From contig CAXIUP010000106.1 in NCBI GenBank assembly GCA_964035015.1, positions 270,919-334,918 on the forward strand: a DNA stretch of 64,000 bases, written 5' to 3'. The notes under the pieces are model-generated. The model was not told the DNA's origin. It saw only the letters and a list, made by a program, of their open reading frames with translations, and searched no databases. The stretch's first letter is position 1. Every line of letters starts with the position of its first letter. A program made the position numbers and the translations under genes. Shown here piece after piece: positions 40,321-51,790 of the stretch. The stretch comes from Corallium rubrum. Taxonomy: Eukaryota; Cnidaria; Anthozoa; Scleralcyonacea; Coralliidae.

Positions 40321-43300
40321 TTAATACACTCTTTTCTTTTCTTTTCTTTCACGCACTATTTTATACGGAATATTTACAGACAACGGATCTACCACATCAC
40401 ACATAACATTAAGATACACCATATCACACATGACATTAAAATTAACTTTTTGTACAGTTCTATAATTGAGAGTGATCCCTCGCACTTTGCACACCGTTTT
40501 ACCCGTGTTCATCTCATACGCGTAATTTTTGGGCCCACCGGACACAAATGTGGTGATGTGACTGCCGTCCAGTTCGTCAGTGAGCTCACCAAGGTAGGAT
40601 CCGGTGGGTGGTTCCCAGTCTCCTTCCTTTGACACGTAGATCACAGAGTCTGTGTCAAAGTACAGCACGCGGTGATCCAACTGTTCCAGGACACCATAGA
40701 GCTTGAGACGGGCGTGGGCTGTCGTGAAGGCGGCGATAACAACGTTGGTCTTGCCGCTGGCTTCAACAAACTCGTCGACATTCTCGAAATGGACCTCAAT
40801 CAGTTCATCGTTGATAAAATTGGCATCGGTGACGTTGACTTTGTCGCTCGACAACAAGTCAAAATACTCAGCTGGATCCGAGATGATCTTGAAAGGAAAA
40901 CATTACGAAAATGATAATTTCTGTTCACATATTAATGACAGCATGGTTAAATGTTATGTTACTTACCCCAAAAGGAGTTTAACATCAGTTTAGCCAGCGC
41001 CCGCAGACCAGGATTCTTGACTATGTGATTTGGATCCAGCTGAATACCTTCGTTAGCAGCGTAGTCTGCGATATACTGTGCCTTTTTCTCATCCGTGTTG
41101 CACTCGGCAGGAAAACCACTGGCCTAAAGAAGAATAAGAAGAATAAGTCATAACTGATACTAAAAAATGTGAAAAAACAATATTAATATCTTACCTCTTG
41201 CTTAATCTTGAGGAACGTGTCGACGTAGTCCTTGAACAGACCGTCGGTGTGCTCCGGAAACTGCCAAACCTCGTCAACTTTCACCAAACGATAGCCTTTC
41301 TCCAACGCTTCCTGGAGCTCCAACGTCACCCAGGTTCCATGGAGAACTCGGTCGGCGTCAGAGTGTTGCAGGGTTCTTGCTGTAGGGTGTCGGCGCAGGT
41401 TCGACATAATGGGAACATCAGCTTGCCTTGGGTACGGTAAGGGAGGACAGGATGGTAGAGGCCACGAGGAGGAAGAACGGAGCATTTCACTAAACCTAAG
41501 TACTCCTCAAGGGGTTTAAAGTTCTCGGTGACGATTTCGGGGTGACCAAGAGGGTACTCGCCGTATTTGTTGCACCAAGGATAGAGGCTACAGAAGTCGA
41601 CGTAGCGAATCTTCTCGTCTGGTTGAACTTCATAGAAGAGGCGTGTGGCGTTGGTTCTTCCGCCGAAGAAACTTTCTCGTGGTTCCAAAGGCTCAGGGAT
41701 CTCAAAATTATCGAAGAACAACTTCATATCAGGGTTTGTTCCAAGTTGCCGGTCGATGTCACAGGTCCAAATCTCCACGACGTTATAGCCATTATCTTTC
41801 AGGAACTGTACTTTTTCCAGGGTTCTTTGGTGAAGCTCGTGCATGGTTAATTCATTGACGGGGTTAATCGTGTCTCTGGCATAACATCGTGGACATCCAT
41901 GCCATAAACAACCTTGGATTTCCCATATCGTGTTCATCTCGGCATTGAAACCATCGACGAGATATTTGCCAATGCGTTGTTCTCCATGATTGCGAGCGTG
42001 TCGAATGGCGATATCATCACGTTGTGTGATGTAAGCAAGCATTTTCAGAGCGATGACAGACTGTTTGTTCTCTGGCTTATAACCGCACGGATGGATGACA
42101 GCGATCCTGTTTTCCTTCAGGAACGTCTTCCTAAACACGAGATTACAGGCTGAGGCCACGGTAAGGCAGGTGGCGAAGGGGTCAACATCAGTCACTTCCC
42201 GAAACAACTCACGGAACTCCAAACAACAGCGGCGAAGAATGTCAACATCAGACTGGCAGTAACGCAGGATTTCTGCTTGGAAATCGAAGACGTAGTGGCG
42301 GTTGAGGAGATCGTTGTACCATACGTAGAATTTCTCGCCATCACCAGGTTTCATTCCGTCTGGATCATAGAACTTAGCGTCAGGAGGAGGTCCAACGTCG
42401 CTCTGATTCTCGGCACGGTTAAAGAAGTGTGGAAAGAAACCTTTTTCCAACTCTGTGAGACCAAACGTTTTTGGAAAATGAGCCAGTTGCATAGGGATGA
42501 AGCATAACGAGTCGATGAATTTAATGTTCGGTTCTGGAACGGTGAGAGAAAGGATCTTTGCGCCACGAGTGATGACTTCTGGAGTAATACCTTGTTTATA
42601 GAGGTACTGTAAAATAAAATATCCATCGTAGGCCTGAAAGTTGTGGGCGATGAATGTGGTATTGGCGTTTTGGCATTGGAAGACCCACTCGCAGAAATCG
42701 TCGTTGGTGTTTGGACCAGAAAACACGATCTCGTCGCCACTCTCATTCTGGACAACGCAGAGATTTGGGGTATGATGACCATCGTCTTGGGTGCACTCAA
42801 AGTCGAAGAACATCAGAGCTTGGTCTCGTTCGTTGCTGCCGTTGTCACCGTCCACAACGACATCATCGTCGACGAAATCGTTGCGTTGGCTTTCTTGGGC
42901 ACGTTGCTGGTTCCTCTCAATTATGGGCTGGATGTAGCATTTGTGATTCTCAGGTTTGACGTACTTGGCGCAAGTAGAACAGCGTACTAGGCCACAGTGA
43001 TGGTCGTTAAGGCTGACTCTTGTCACAACGCATTGACACCTTTGGCACTTCACCAAGGAAGAACAGAGGGCTTTTTGTTGTCCAACAGCTGCTTTGTGTC
43101 GAGAAAAGCAGTCATCGCTCTTAAAAAACCGATTGCAGTCCTTGCAGTACTTCCACTGGACCATTGGACAGTTCTGAATGTTGCAGAGTTTACACAAATC
43201 GCCACACGGATGATCGGTAATCTTGTCGTACCCTTTCTTACACTTGTGGCAATACTGCTTGCGAGCGAGGAAGGCTGGCATACTGGTAATAACGTCGTAG

Positions 43301-44803
43301 TGGTTGTCGTGGTGATACAAATATAAACATTTCTCAGCTTCGGGACCAGAATAAATTAGGGCGTTTAAATGTTCCTTGGAAACGACGTTAAGTTGGTATC
43401 CAGGGAGGACAGCCTGGAACGTCTGGATCTCTGGGATGCCACAGGGACCAAGAGGGACACCGGCGGTCTCGTGAAGTTCATGGGCCAGACGACCTTGAAG
43501 GGGTCTGTTACATTTTCGGATAGATTCATACTGGGAATCGTTGTCCAACTTCGCCTTGGCAACGACGATGGCTCTCGCACAACAAAGTTCATCTTTGTTT
43601 TCAATTTGGAGAAGACAACGTTTCTTGTTGAGGTAACTCTATAGGTTTACTACATCACGCCGTTTTCCTGCACCACCATGAGGCATTTCAACATGTACCA
43701 CGTTGACGTTGACGGACTCATCCAACGTAAACTGGGTATTGAATTGTACGACACGTTCCACAGCAGCCAAGAATTTCTCGGGGGTTAGGCGGTCTCGTTG
43801 AAGGAAAGGTAATGAAATGGGACGGTCTAACTGGTGGGAGTTTAGAATCAGGCGAACTTGGTCATGAGGGGCCATATCTGAAGTTAGACGATCAAACAGG
43901 TGCTGAAAAGCGCGGTTTAGCTTTGACACAACATTTGAAACACCATGAACGTTTAATGGATTGAACTGGATGGTATAATCCGTACCTAAAACATAGTACA
44001 CTATCTTACACATTTGACCAGGTCATAAGGATTATAAAACATGGTAAACCTCATTTCATATCACACGTCAAACGGTCAAGTGAGCGCTTAAAAGCGCTGT
44101 TTAACGTGGAAACCACACATAAGGATTAAAAAAACATGGTAAACTTTAATTTATTATCACACGCCAAACGGTCAAGTGAGCGCTTAAAAGCGCAGTTTAA
44201 CGTGGAAACCACACACCATGAACGTTTGAAATCGTGAAAACTGAATAGTGTAATCGGTACCTGTGGTCCTGAACTTGCGAACGTTCACTTGTTTCACAGA
44301 CGTGATAGTGAAGTAATCCTCGTGTTTTTGACGTTCTGGGGAAGACTCGGTATCATTGGCACTCTTTCGCTTACCGCCTTCACCCACCTGGTTTTCGATC
44401 GATTCAGGGGAATCTGGCTGCTCGGTTTCATCGTCAGTGACCAAGAAGTCATCGTTGGCCCAATCCTCGTTGAACTCACGCCGTTCTTCGTCAGTCCAAT
44501 TTTCCATCATTTCGCTAACACCGGCTGGTGTTTCGATCTCTCACTGAAGTTCGTCAGCTAAAGCGTTGGTCCAAAAGATAACTTTCTGTTGCAAAACAGC
44601 CCGTTTCTGCTCCTCAGTGAGCACAAAAGACTCCTCGAGAAACTCTAGAGAACTCTCACCCTCACAAGACTTCATGAGGTCAACCATATCAATCTACAAC
44701 GTAAAGGGATAATTCATAACTAAGTATACATTCAAGTTTTATTTGATAAAAAGAGCAGAAGACCTCATAAGAATTTAAAAGAACAACTTACCATTTGAGA
44801 CAT
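40321..44803 (-). pseudogene. P2 protein-primed DNA polymerase B with spliceosomal introns
   Basis: Exon 1 is ATGTCTCAAATG (44803-44792). A 98-bp GT-AG intron follows, then the frame MVDLMKSCEG onward, with in-frame stops at 44541-44543 and 43639-43641. The middle has Cys-rich fingers (YCHKCKKG, CKLCNIQNC), exonuclease I FDFECT, exonuclease II FIAHNFQAYDG, exonuclease III YCQSDVDIL and polymerase A DFCSLYP. A frameshift lies near 41335. A 71-bp intron (41194-41124) then leads to KLMLNSFWG (motif B). Motif C YFDTDS follows a further possible intron (~40976-40888) whose join is out of frame. All catalytic motifs survive, but the gene is broken. Confidence 0.85.
43985..44240. repeat. Tandem duplication inside the P2 polymerase 5' region
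   Basis: Two copies of a ~100-base unit contain the palindromic word GCGCTTTTAAGCGC and GTGTGGTTTCCACG. The coding piece GTDYTIQF occurs on both sides, so the duplication split one exon region into two. This accounts for the apparent extra ORF at 44184-44510. Confidence 0.65.
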
Positions 44804-45395
44804 CTTGATCACATTAACTAGAGAGAGAGCAAAATCCACAAAAAACACTTTTCAAACACACGCCAAAGAACTTTCGATGTTACTTGTGAGAGAACAGAAT
44901 CCGAATGAGACGACGCGACGCGGTTTCTCTATGGTAACACCAACGCTAATGACTTTTTGGCCTAAACATGTCTACGCATTAAAGCGTCTTCATACCCTTA
45001 TTATCCTTTCACAACCCCACAAATAATTACATATTCTACAGTATATGCAAATACAAGCGAGTTGTACCACTAATGAGCCGTGATGAGGTTTTAATAGCTT
45101 TTTCCTTTTGTGTTCTGCACGTGCGAGAATCTTATAGCATACCAAACCATAGCAACGAATTATTTAACCAAGCTCTGCAATGTTTCAAAGTAAGGTATTT
45201 GGTAAATATTCACAAAACTTTCTAAGTTTGTGTTGTACGTTTTTGTCATGGTTTCCCAAACTGACAAACTAAGCTTCTTCCTACGGTTTCTTCACTTGTT
45301 TTTATAAACGATGGCTTAGCAATAATTCTGTCCTGGTTTTGTCTGAATATTTAGGTTATAAAGCTAACTAATATAATATTCAAATAATATTGGAG
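44804..45395. other. Inner part of the P2 right end
   Basis: Holds sequence related to the palindromic element arms (GTGTTCTGCACGTGC, CTAATGAG). Continuous coding sequence is absent. It belongs to the inner, diverged part of the right terminal repeat. Confidence 0.5.
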
Positions 45396-45536
45396 CTAAG
45401 GTATCTCAGGTGATTCAGCCATTCGGTTGTCGAATAGTACTCTATGTTCTTCTAGAAAATGTTTAAGGTAATACGACAGAGTGTGTTTGTCGATATCTAT
45501 CTTATTTCTCTTTAGTTCATCCCATGTAATATCCAT
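45396..45536 (-). CDS. P2 small ORF in the right end
   Basis: A 46-residue frame beginning MDITWDELKRNKID, with a helical, charged composition (YYLKHFLEEHRVLFDN). It lies in the right terminal region, where the palindromic element and the left end carry other end-proximal peptides. It may be a remnant of an end-encoded gene. No domain is recognised. Confidence 0.35.
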   Translation of the reverse strand: MDITWDELKRNKIDIDKHTLSYYLKHFLEEHRVLFDNRMAESPEIP

Positions 45537-45865
45537 CTTGTCAAACGTTTACCGTACGGGTTGAGTAACAGCTAGGGTTAGGGGGAAGTTAGGGTTAAAA
45601 GGGTCCTAAAGGAGCCTGAGAAATAATGATGTAAGCATAAATAATAAGTGTGACGTAATAAAAACCGGGAGGGTTGAGTGACATCTAGGTTTGGGGGAGA
45701 AGTTAGGGTTAGAGTGTCCCAAAGGAGCATGAGACATCATGACGTAATGAGATTAGGGTTAGGACGTCCCAAAGGAGCCTGAGAATGAATAAATAATAAG
45801 TTGAATATTTAATGAGGCGGCATCTCTTTGGTCCCTATATGGGGGGGGGGGGGGGTATTACTACA
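45537..45865 (-). repeat. P2 right terminal inverted repeat
   Basis: Reverse complement of the left end, with the same G/C run, CTTTGGTCCCTATAT and tandem GGAGCCTGAGAAATAATGA-type units in a different number. The final base differs from a perfect AG/CT end (ACTACA instead of ACTACT). Confidence 0.85.
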
Positions 45866-47568
45866 ACTACATGGACAGCTTCAGTCGGTTTGAGGAAATG
45901 GGGTTACCACCAAAGAGTGAATTCTACAGCATACTGAATGATGAGGAAATATCAAACAGTGATTACCAGCACGCTCAGGAGGTCTGGATGGCGTTTGAAA
46001 TGAAGACGATGGGGGACTATCATGACGTGTACCTGAAATCGGATGTGCTGTTGTTAGCTGACATCTTTGAAAACTTTAGGAAGACTTGTGTCCAGTACTA
46101 CAAGTTGGACCCCTGTCATTACTTCACATCATCTGGGTTGGCCTGGAACGCTATGTTGAAGATGACTGGGGTTACGTTGGAGCTAATGACTGACATCGAC
46201 ATGTTCCAGTTTATTGAGAAAGGAATGAGAGGTGGGGTTAGCTACATAGCCAACAGGTATGGGAAAGCAAACAACCCATATATGAAGGGGTATAGTGAGG
46301 ACGAGGTTGTGAAGTATATAATGTACCTCGACGCCAACAACCTGTATGGTTGGGCCATGAGTCAGTGCCTCCCAACTGGTGAATTTAAATGGATGAGTGA
46401 AGCTGAGCTGAGAAATCCGAACTGGAAAAAACTTCCTAACGACGGTCGGACTGGAATGATATCTTGAGTATCCCTCTGAACTCCACGACCTACACAACGA
46501 CTACCCATTAGCTCCTGAAAAGATGGAAATACGGGAAGATATGCTGTCGGGGTATTGTTTTAAAATCAAAGAGAAGTTCGGCGTCAGTGTTGGTGGTGTC
46601 AGTAAGTTGGTAACTAATTTGACGCACAAGGAAAAATACGTCGTACTTACAGAAACCTACAGCTGTACGTCAGGCTTGGGATGAGGGTGAAGAAAGTCCA
46701 CCGAGTTTTGTTGTTCAATCAGTCGAAGTGGTTGAAGCAGTACATCGATTTCAATACAGTGAAGAGAACCGCCGCCAGGAACGCCTTCGAAAAGGACTTT
46801 TTTAAGTTGATGAACAGCGTTTTCGGTAAGACGATGGAAAACCTGAGAAAGCGTGTGGACGTTCGGTTGGTCACCAGTGAAAAGAAGCTGTTAAAGCTAA
46901 CCCCCAAACCAACCTTTGTGTCCGCCAAAATATTCAACGAAAACCTAGTTGCCGTTCACAAAATCAAAGAAGTTCTTACGTTAAACCGACCGGCTTACGT
47001 TGGTATGTGTATTCTGGATCTGTCAAAAACCCTAATGTACGATTTCCATTACAACTATGTGTTAGAAAAATATGGAAGCAGGGCTAAGCTGTTGTTCACG
47101 GATACGGACAGTTTGACATATGAAATTGAAACAGAAGACGTCTACAAAGACTTCTGGCCTGACAAGAACAATTTTGACAACTCAGACTATCCCGAAAGCT
47201 CGCCGTACTACAACAAGTCGAACAAAAAGGTTATTGGGAAGATGAAGGACGAAGCGGCCGGCGTTCGCATAACCGAATTCGTTGGTCTCAGAAGTAAAAT
47301 GTATTCGTACTTAAAAGACAACGGAACAGGTGGTAAGACCGCGAAGGGAATTAAAAAGAGTTCACTAAGAAACAAATCAGACATCAGAACTACAAAGACA
47401 CACTATTTGGTAAAAAACAAATGTTTCAAAAAATGAAAACCATCCGAAGTGATAAACATAAGCTGGGTAGTTATGAAATTAATAAAATATCACTCATGCT
47501 TTGACGATAAGAGATATCTGCTGGAAGACGGGATTAATTCCTACGCGTACGGACATAAGAAAATTTAA
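45866..47568 (+). pseudogene. P1 protein-primed DNA polymerase B, C-terminal part
   Basis: Resumes at MDSFSRFEEM after P2. Exonuclease III is seen in YHDVYLKSDVLLLAD, motif A in LDANNLYGWAMS, motif B region in FFKLMNSVFGKTMEN, motif C in FTDTDS. Frameshifts occur near 46460, 46655 and 47430. The last piece (FDDKRYLLEDG) ends at 47568. Together with 32423-34230 it makes a ~1,150-residue enzyme, a usual size. The two polymerases in this locus have different motif A wording (LDANNLYG here; DFCSLYP in P2), so they are distinct lineages. Confidence 0.9.
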
Positions 47569-47594
47569 CTTACAAAAACAACAAGACTGACTGT

Positions 47595-47850
47595 GGAGAA
47601 TTACGCGTAATCCTCTGGGAAAACGCAACGGGAAAACCATTGTAGAAAATTACGCGTAATCCTCTGGGGAAACCCAATGGGAGAAACGATGGAGAATTAC
47701 GCGTAATCCTCGGGGAAAACCCAACGGGAGAAGCGGTGGAGAATTACGCGTAATAATTTACTCATGAACGATTATTACGCGTAATAATTTATTCATGAGC
47801 GATCACACCTAAGTAAACCGACAATCAGGCTTACGCGTAATAATTTTTTC
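47595..47850. repeat. Array of the palindrome TTACGCGTAA
   Basis: Six copies of TTACGCGTAA (at ~47601, 47650, 47697, 47744, 47774 and 47831), spaced ~30-57 bases, mostly embedded in a ~46-base unit (GAGAATTACGCGTAATCC). The array lies in P1 between the polymerase stop and the right TIR. Clustered two-fold symmetric sites like this often bind dimeric proteins, for example at replication origins or enhancers. Function is inferred. Confidence 0.7.
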
Positions 47851-47868
47851 ATGAACGATTACACCAGA

Positions 47869-48408
47869 AAGCTCCCATGCTTTAGACATCGAGCTACAAA
47901 AAGATAAACTGTTAAAGAGTGACGTTGGTAAAGTTGTGGCTATGATCACACCGTATATGCCATGTCTCGGGCTGTTATCTGGTGGTGTAACTGTGGGAAA
48001 ACATGTATACCAACATAAAAGAAAAGTAGTTGAACAGAAACCGGAAACTAACTAATTTGAATTAAAACCAAAACTTTGATCGTTATGAAGCGTTTTCAAA
48101 AAACCTGGGTCTGTCGTATCTCCCGGGGCTCACTTTTCGGTCTGCTTATACTTTAAAAAACAGTTCACCCTTTCAGACATCCTCTCCCGTCGAATTCCAA
48201 CACTAATTTAAACTCTTATGAGATGTTTTTATGGGACGACTAATTTTCCACACTTTTTAAAATCCATTTTCCAACTGCTTATACTTTGAAAAATGGAAAA
48301 AAACAGTTTACCCTTTCAAACGACCTTCCCCGTCGAATTCCAACTTTTTGAGGCTGTTTTTGGCAAAATAAAAAAAAGTGCGCCGACACCCTCAAGTCCT
48401 ATACTACT
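47869..48408 (-). repeat. P1 right terminal inverted repeat
   Basis: Mirror of 20994-21620 lacking ~80 bases of the second subterminal unit. It includes an intact copy of the C-terminal coding part of protein A (plus strand, ~47880-48053). Confidence 0.88.
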
Positions 48409-48414
48409 CACTGA

Positions 48415-49232
48415 CACACATTTTCAACTTAACATTCTTGCATGGAATTATTCCGAACAGATTAAAAATAGCTCTAGTTACACCAATTTTCAAGGCAAAT
48501 GAAGATAACAAGTTCGAAAATTACCGACCTATATCTGTTCTTACATGTTTTTCAAAATTATTAGAAAAACTAATGTACAACAGATTAATAAAATTCATAG
48601 AAAAAAACAAAATTTATCAAAACATCAGTATGGATTCAGAAAAAATAGATCAACAGAACTTGCAATCATTGAGCTCATTGATAAAATCACAAAAGCAATC
48701 GATCAGGGGGAATACACAATCAGTATTTTCCTTGATTTATCAAAGGCTTTCGATACAATTAATCACAAGGTTCTGATTAATAAATTAGAATATTATGGGA
48801 TGAGGAATATCCCAAAAATGGTTTGAAAATTATTTAGTCAATAGAAAACAAATTGTTAAATACAATGGAGAACAATCAGATGAAATGACGATCACAAGTG
48901 GTGTACCTCAAGGATCAATACTAGGACCTTTATTATTTCTCCTATGTATAAATGATATCCAATATTGCAGTGAACTGATCTCAATTATATTATTTGCAGA
49001 TGACACAAATATACTATACAGTCATACCTGTCTTAAAACCGTAAATGAAATAATTCAAACAGAAGTTAATAAAATTACTGATTGGCTTAATGTCAATAAA
49101 CTATCTATTAACACTTCAAAAACAAAGTTTATTCTATTTAGATCCACAAATGAAAAAACAAAACATACTATAACAATTCCAATGAATAATGAGAAAATTA
49201 AACAAGTAAAAAGTACAACGTTTCTTGGAATT
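48415..49232 (+). pseudogene. LINE (second family) reverse transcriptase, continued
   Basis: Continues the frame from 20993. Motifs: KIALVTPIFK, NYRPISVL, YGFRKNRSTELA, FLDLSKAFDTINH, SGVPQGSILGPLLF and the catalytic FADD. Frameshifts occur near 48620 and 48825. The sequence stops at FLGI, where the next insertion begins after TTTCTTGGAATT. Confidence 0.85.
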
Positions 49233-51759
49233 TATGCAATTGAGGCACCAGGCGGAAATCGAAGTCTGGTTAAAACGATTATTGCCCAGAAAATTATTCT
49301 TAAAAGAGGCATTGTTGAATTCAAACAAGAAACCAATAATCAAACATATTAAATTTTATTGAACTGACGTTTCGTTACTGTCCAGTAACATCTTCAGTGT
49401 GAAGGGAATAACCAGACACAGTGCTAAAAAGCAGTGCCCTGTGGAATTCAAAACATCGCGTTAAAAATGTCGCGTCAAACGCAGTTGCGTCACGCAGCTA
49501 GGCTTTTGCACAATTGTACATTAGCATAATTTTGACCGTTTTGTCAACGAAAAAGCAATGAGAATAATGCTATAGCATTCTGGCAAGGAAGTGTATTCAT
49601 CGAACAATATTTGTTAATTATTAATAATATACAGAATTATATCTATGTTATCAGAGTTTAACACAAAAGTCTGGCACTGGTCAGTAGATTCTTTTGCAGT
49701 TCGGGAGAAGTTCGTTTTTCTATTAAGACCCATATTTTAGAGGAAATCATTTATATGAAGTTAGTACTGGTACAGTGTGTACTTCAACCATGCATTTTGC
49801 TCCCAGATCCGTGCTCCGAGTCACAGAATAGATATCTATTCAGTGTCCGAGTGGAGTGCATCTTGGCCAAAAGGATTGCAGGCTATGGGCACGAGCCACG
49901 AGATTATGCAAATAACTGCAACGAAGTTTGGCTATTCTGTAAACAATAAAAAAGATAAGGCAAGGGCTTATTATGGGAAGTTTACAGTATGACAAAATAG
50001 TTATAAAGGTACAAGCATGCGAGGTAGGGAGGCATGACACTGACAGAAGACCAAGGATCAAGTTTCAAATATGGTTAAGCGTCCCCCCCCCCCTGCCTTC
50101 TCTCTGAGTTGGGAAATTAAATAAAGCTCCCTATATTATGGTTGCTCACTCTATTATGCCCCTGCCTTAAATACTGTATACCATTCCCTCTAATAAGCCC
50201 CTTTTGACTTAAAATCAATAAACCCCCTCTAGTTGAAACATTCTAATTTCAACATTAAAATTAGAAGTATGTTTAATAATATGGATTCACCATTTGTGTA
50301 CTCATGTACTGTATTTCTAGTTGTGTCATTGGGTCATTCCAGAAAACATCCACACCTCCCCCACGGAGGAAATGTGAAGTTGACCCCCTTCCCCCTTCGG
50401 ACGTCCTAGTACATTTTACTATTATCAGAAGTAGATTTACCCCCCTCCCTTCCCCTCCCCGGATGGCACAAATTTCCTCGGTGGGGGAGATATGGATCTT
50501 TTCTGGAATGACGCATTGCTCTTTTGATTTGAATGTTCATCTTTGCAGCTCGAGAAATGCATGCAAACTTCTTGGCTTCACTTTGTCTTGATGCAAAATC
50601 CAAGTGATTATGAATAAAGTAGATATCAAAAATCTGTTTGTTTTAATCACTTTAATACCATATAGTGGCAGTAAGTGGCTGAACAGGGCATAGTTGCAAT
50701 TGACTTCAGCTACCAAGAACGCTACCTATATACATGGTACTATTAAATTATAATTATATAGATGCAAGTTTTTAGTAGAAAATATACAGTGACATATTTT
50801 TCATACCCTCACCAGGAATATCATTTTGCATTATTACATAAATAATTAAATATAAAACTAAAATTAATATATAAGCCAAAAATATTTAAAAATCATCAGT
50901 TTCTAGTCTGGATAAGTCAGTACGGGGAAGAAATATATATACAGTATAAGTCAAGTTCACTATAAATGCTTTTTGCTTCAGAATGAAAATGTTATAGCTC
51001 TGGGAAAGAATAGGCCATGTCCGCACGTATGCGTTTTTAATATTTATAGCGAAGCAAAAACAACCTGCTCTTTATAATAGGGTCCATAAACGATTTAACA
51101 TATTTTTGTTCATGAGGATACCATAGTTCACTTACCTCGATAATATTTCTTTTCGCAAATGCGTTTCTCCAGCTCAAATTAATCTTGGCCAGCAAAAGTC
51201 TTCGGGCTTGATCGTATTGACATGTCGCCGTCGCCGAAAAGCCGATTGCTTTCCGTGACGCCAAAAATGTCGGTTTCTATTGATTCCACACGAGTCACGA
51301 ATGAACGAACGAACGAAATCACAGGCAGAATATAAAGCGGTCTGAAAGTTAGCTGCGCTTCAGGGCACCGTAAAACTTTCAGGGCACCACAATCTTGGTC
51401 TAGAAGACAAAACTCTCGCAAAACTCTTCGGACTTGATGAAATTGACATGTCGAAAAGCCGCCAAAAACAACAAATTCACTTCTGGTTGTTTTCCGTGGC
51501 GCCAAAAATATCGCTTGCTATTGATTCATCTGTGGCGTTCAAAACATCGCGTTAAAAATGTCGCGTCAAAAATATACTATTGATTCCTAATGAACGAACG
51601 AACGAACGAACGAACTCACACACACAGAATATAAAGCGTTTGAAAGTTAGCTGTGCCCACAAGCCAACTTTCAGGGCACCGCAATTTAATGTTTGATTAT
51701 TGGTTTCTTGTTTGAATTCAACAATGCCTCTTTTAAGAATAATTGGCTGGGCAATAATC
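49233..51759. mobile_element. 2.5-kb insertion in the LINE with 12-bp target duplication
   Basis: Flanked by TTTCTTGGAATT (49221-49232 and 51760-51771). Inside each end is a ~75-bp inverted repeat (GAGGCATTGTTGAATTC). A hammerhead-like motif lies near the left end, which suggests a Penelope-type or retrozyme-like element. The centre has no recognised ORF, but there is a direct repeat of ~33 bases (CATCGCGTTAAAAATGTCGC at ~49453 and ~51546). Two diverged tandem units (~51190-51310 and ~51430-51640) with GAACGAACGAAC runs are also present. Classification is uncertain. Confidence 0.55.
49360..49405 (-). ncRNA. Hammerhead-ribozyme-like motif
   Basis: On the minus strand: CTGAAGA, a stem-loop GTTAC-TGGACA-GTAAC, then GAAAC-GTC. 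All core pieces, including a GTC cleavage triplet, are in order. Hammerheads of this compact form occur in Penelope-like elements and retrozymes. Confidence 0.55.
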
Positions 51760-51790
51760 TTTCTTGGAATTGTTATAGATGAATGTTTAA

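Larger units (their letters stand above)
34231..45865. mobile_element. Adintovirus-like Polinton P2 nested in the P1 polymerase gene
   Basis: Starts AGTAGTAATATCC and ends with the near reverse complement. The 6-bp duplication is ACTACA (34225-34230 and 45866-45871). Removing the insert and one ACTACA restores PYDY-MDSF in the P1 polymerase. Gene content (penton, core-like, major capsid, adenain-like protease, ATPase, polymerase) is that of the adintovirus branch. Only remnants of the integrase remain. Length is 11.6 kb, short for the group, because of internal deletions. Confidence 0.92.
20994..48408. mobile_element. Polinton/Maverick element P1 (contains nested element P2)
   Basis: Starts AGTAGTATAGGACTTGAGG and ends with its reverse complement. 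The 6-bp duplication CACTGA lies at 20988-20993 and 48409-48414. The element carries a protein-primed DNA polymerase, chromodomain integrase, packaging ATPase and capsid-type genes, the defining Polinton set. Without the nested element P2 (34231-45865) it measures about 15.8 kb, a usual size. Its coding regions look more GC-rich than the surrounding AT-rich flanks. Almost every gene carries a stop or frameshift. Confidence 0.92.

Noticed and set aside
41542-43644. Plus-strand ORFs of 70-115 codons opposite the P2 polymerase
   Set aside because: Shadows of the conserved minus-strand polymerase frame.
22040-47568. Stop-codon reassignment in P1/P2 genes
   Set aside because: TAA, TAG and TGA all occur in frame, together with frameshifts, while several genes are intact under the standard code. 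Decay is the simpler explanation.
51037-51505. Two related minus-strand ORFs
   Set aside because: They are tandem non-coding repeat units within the 2.5-kb insertion. Similarity is at DNA level and no domain is visible.
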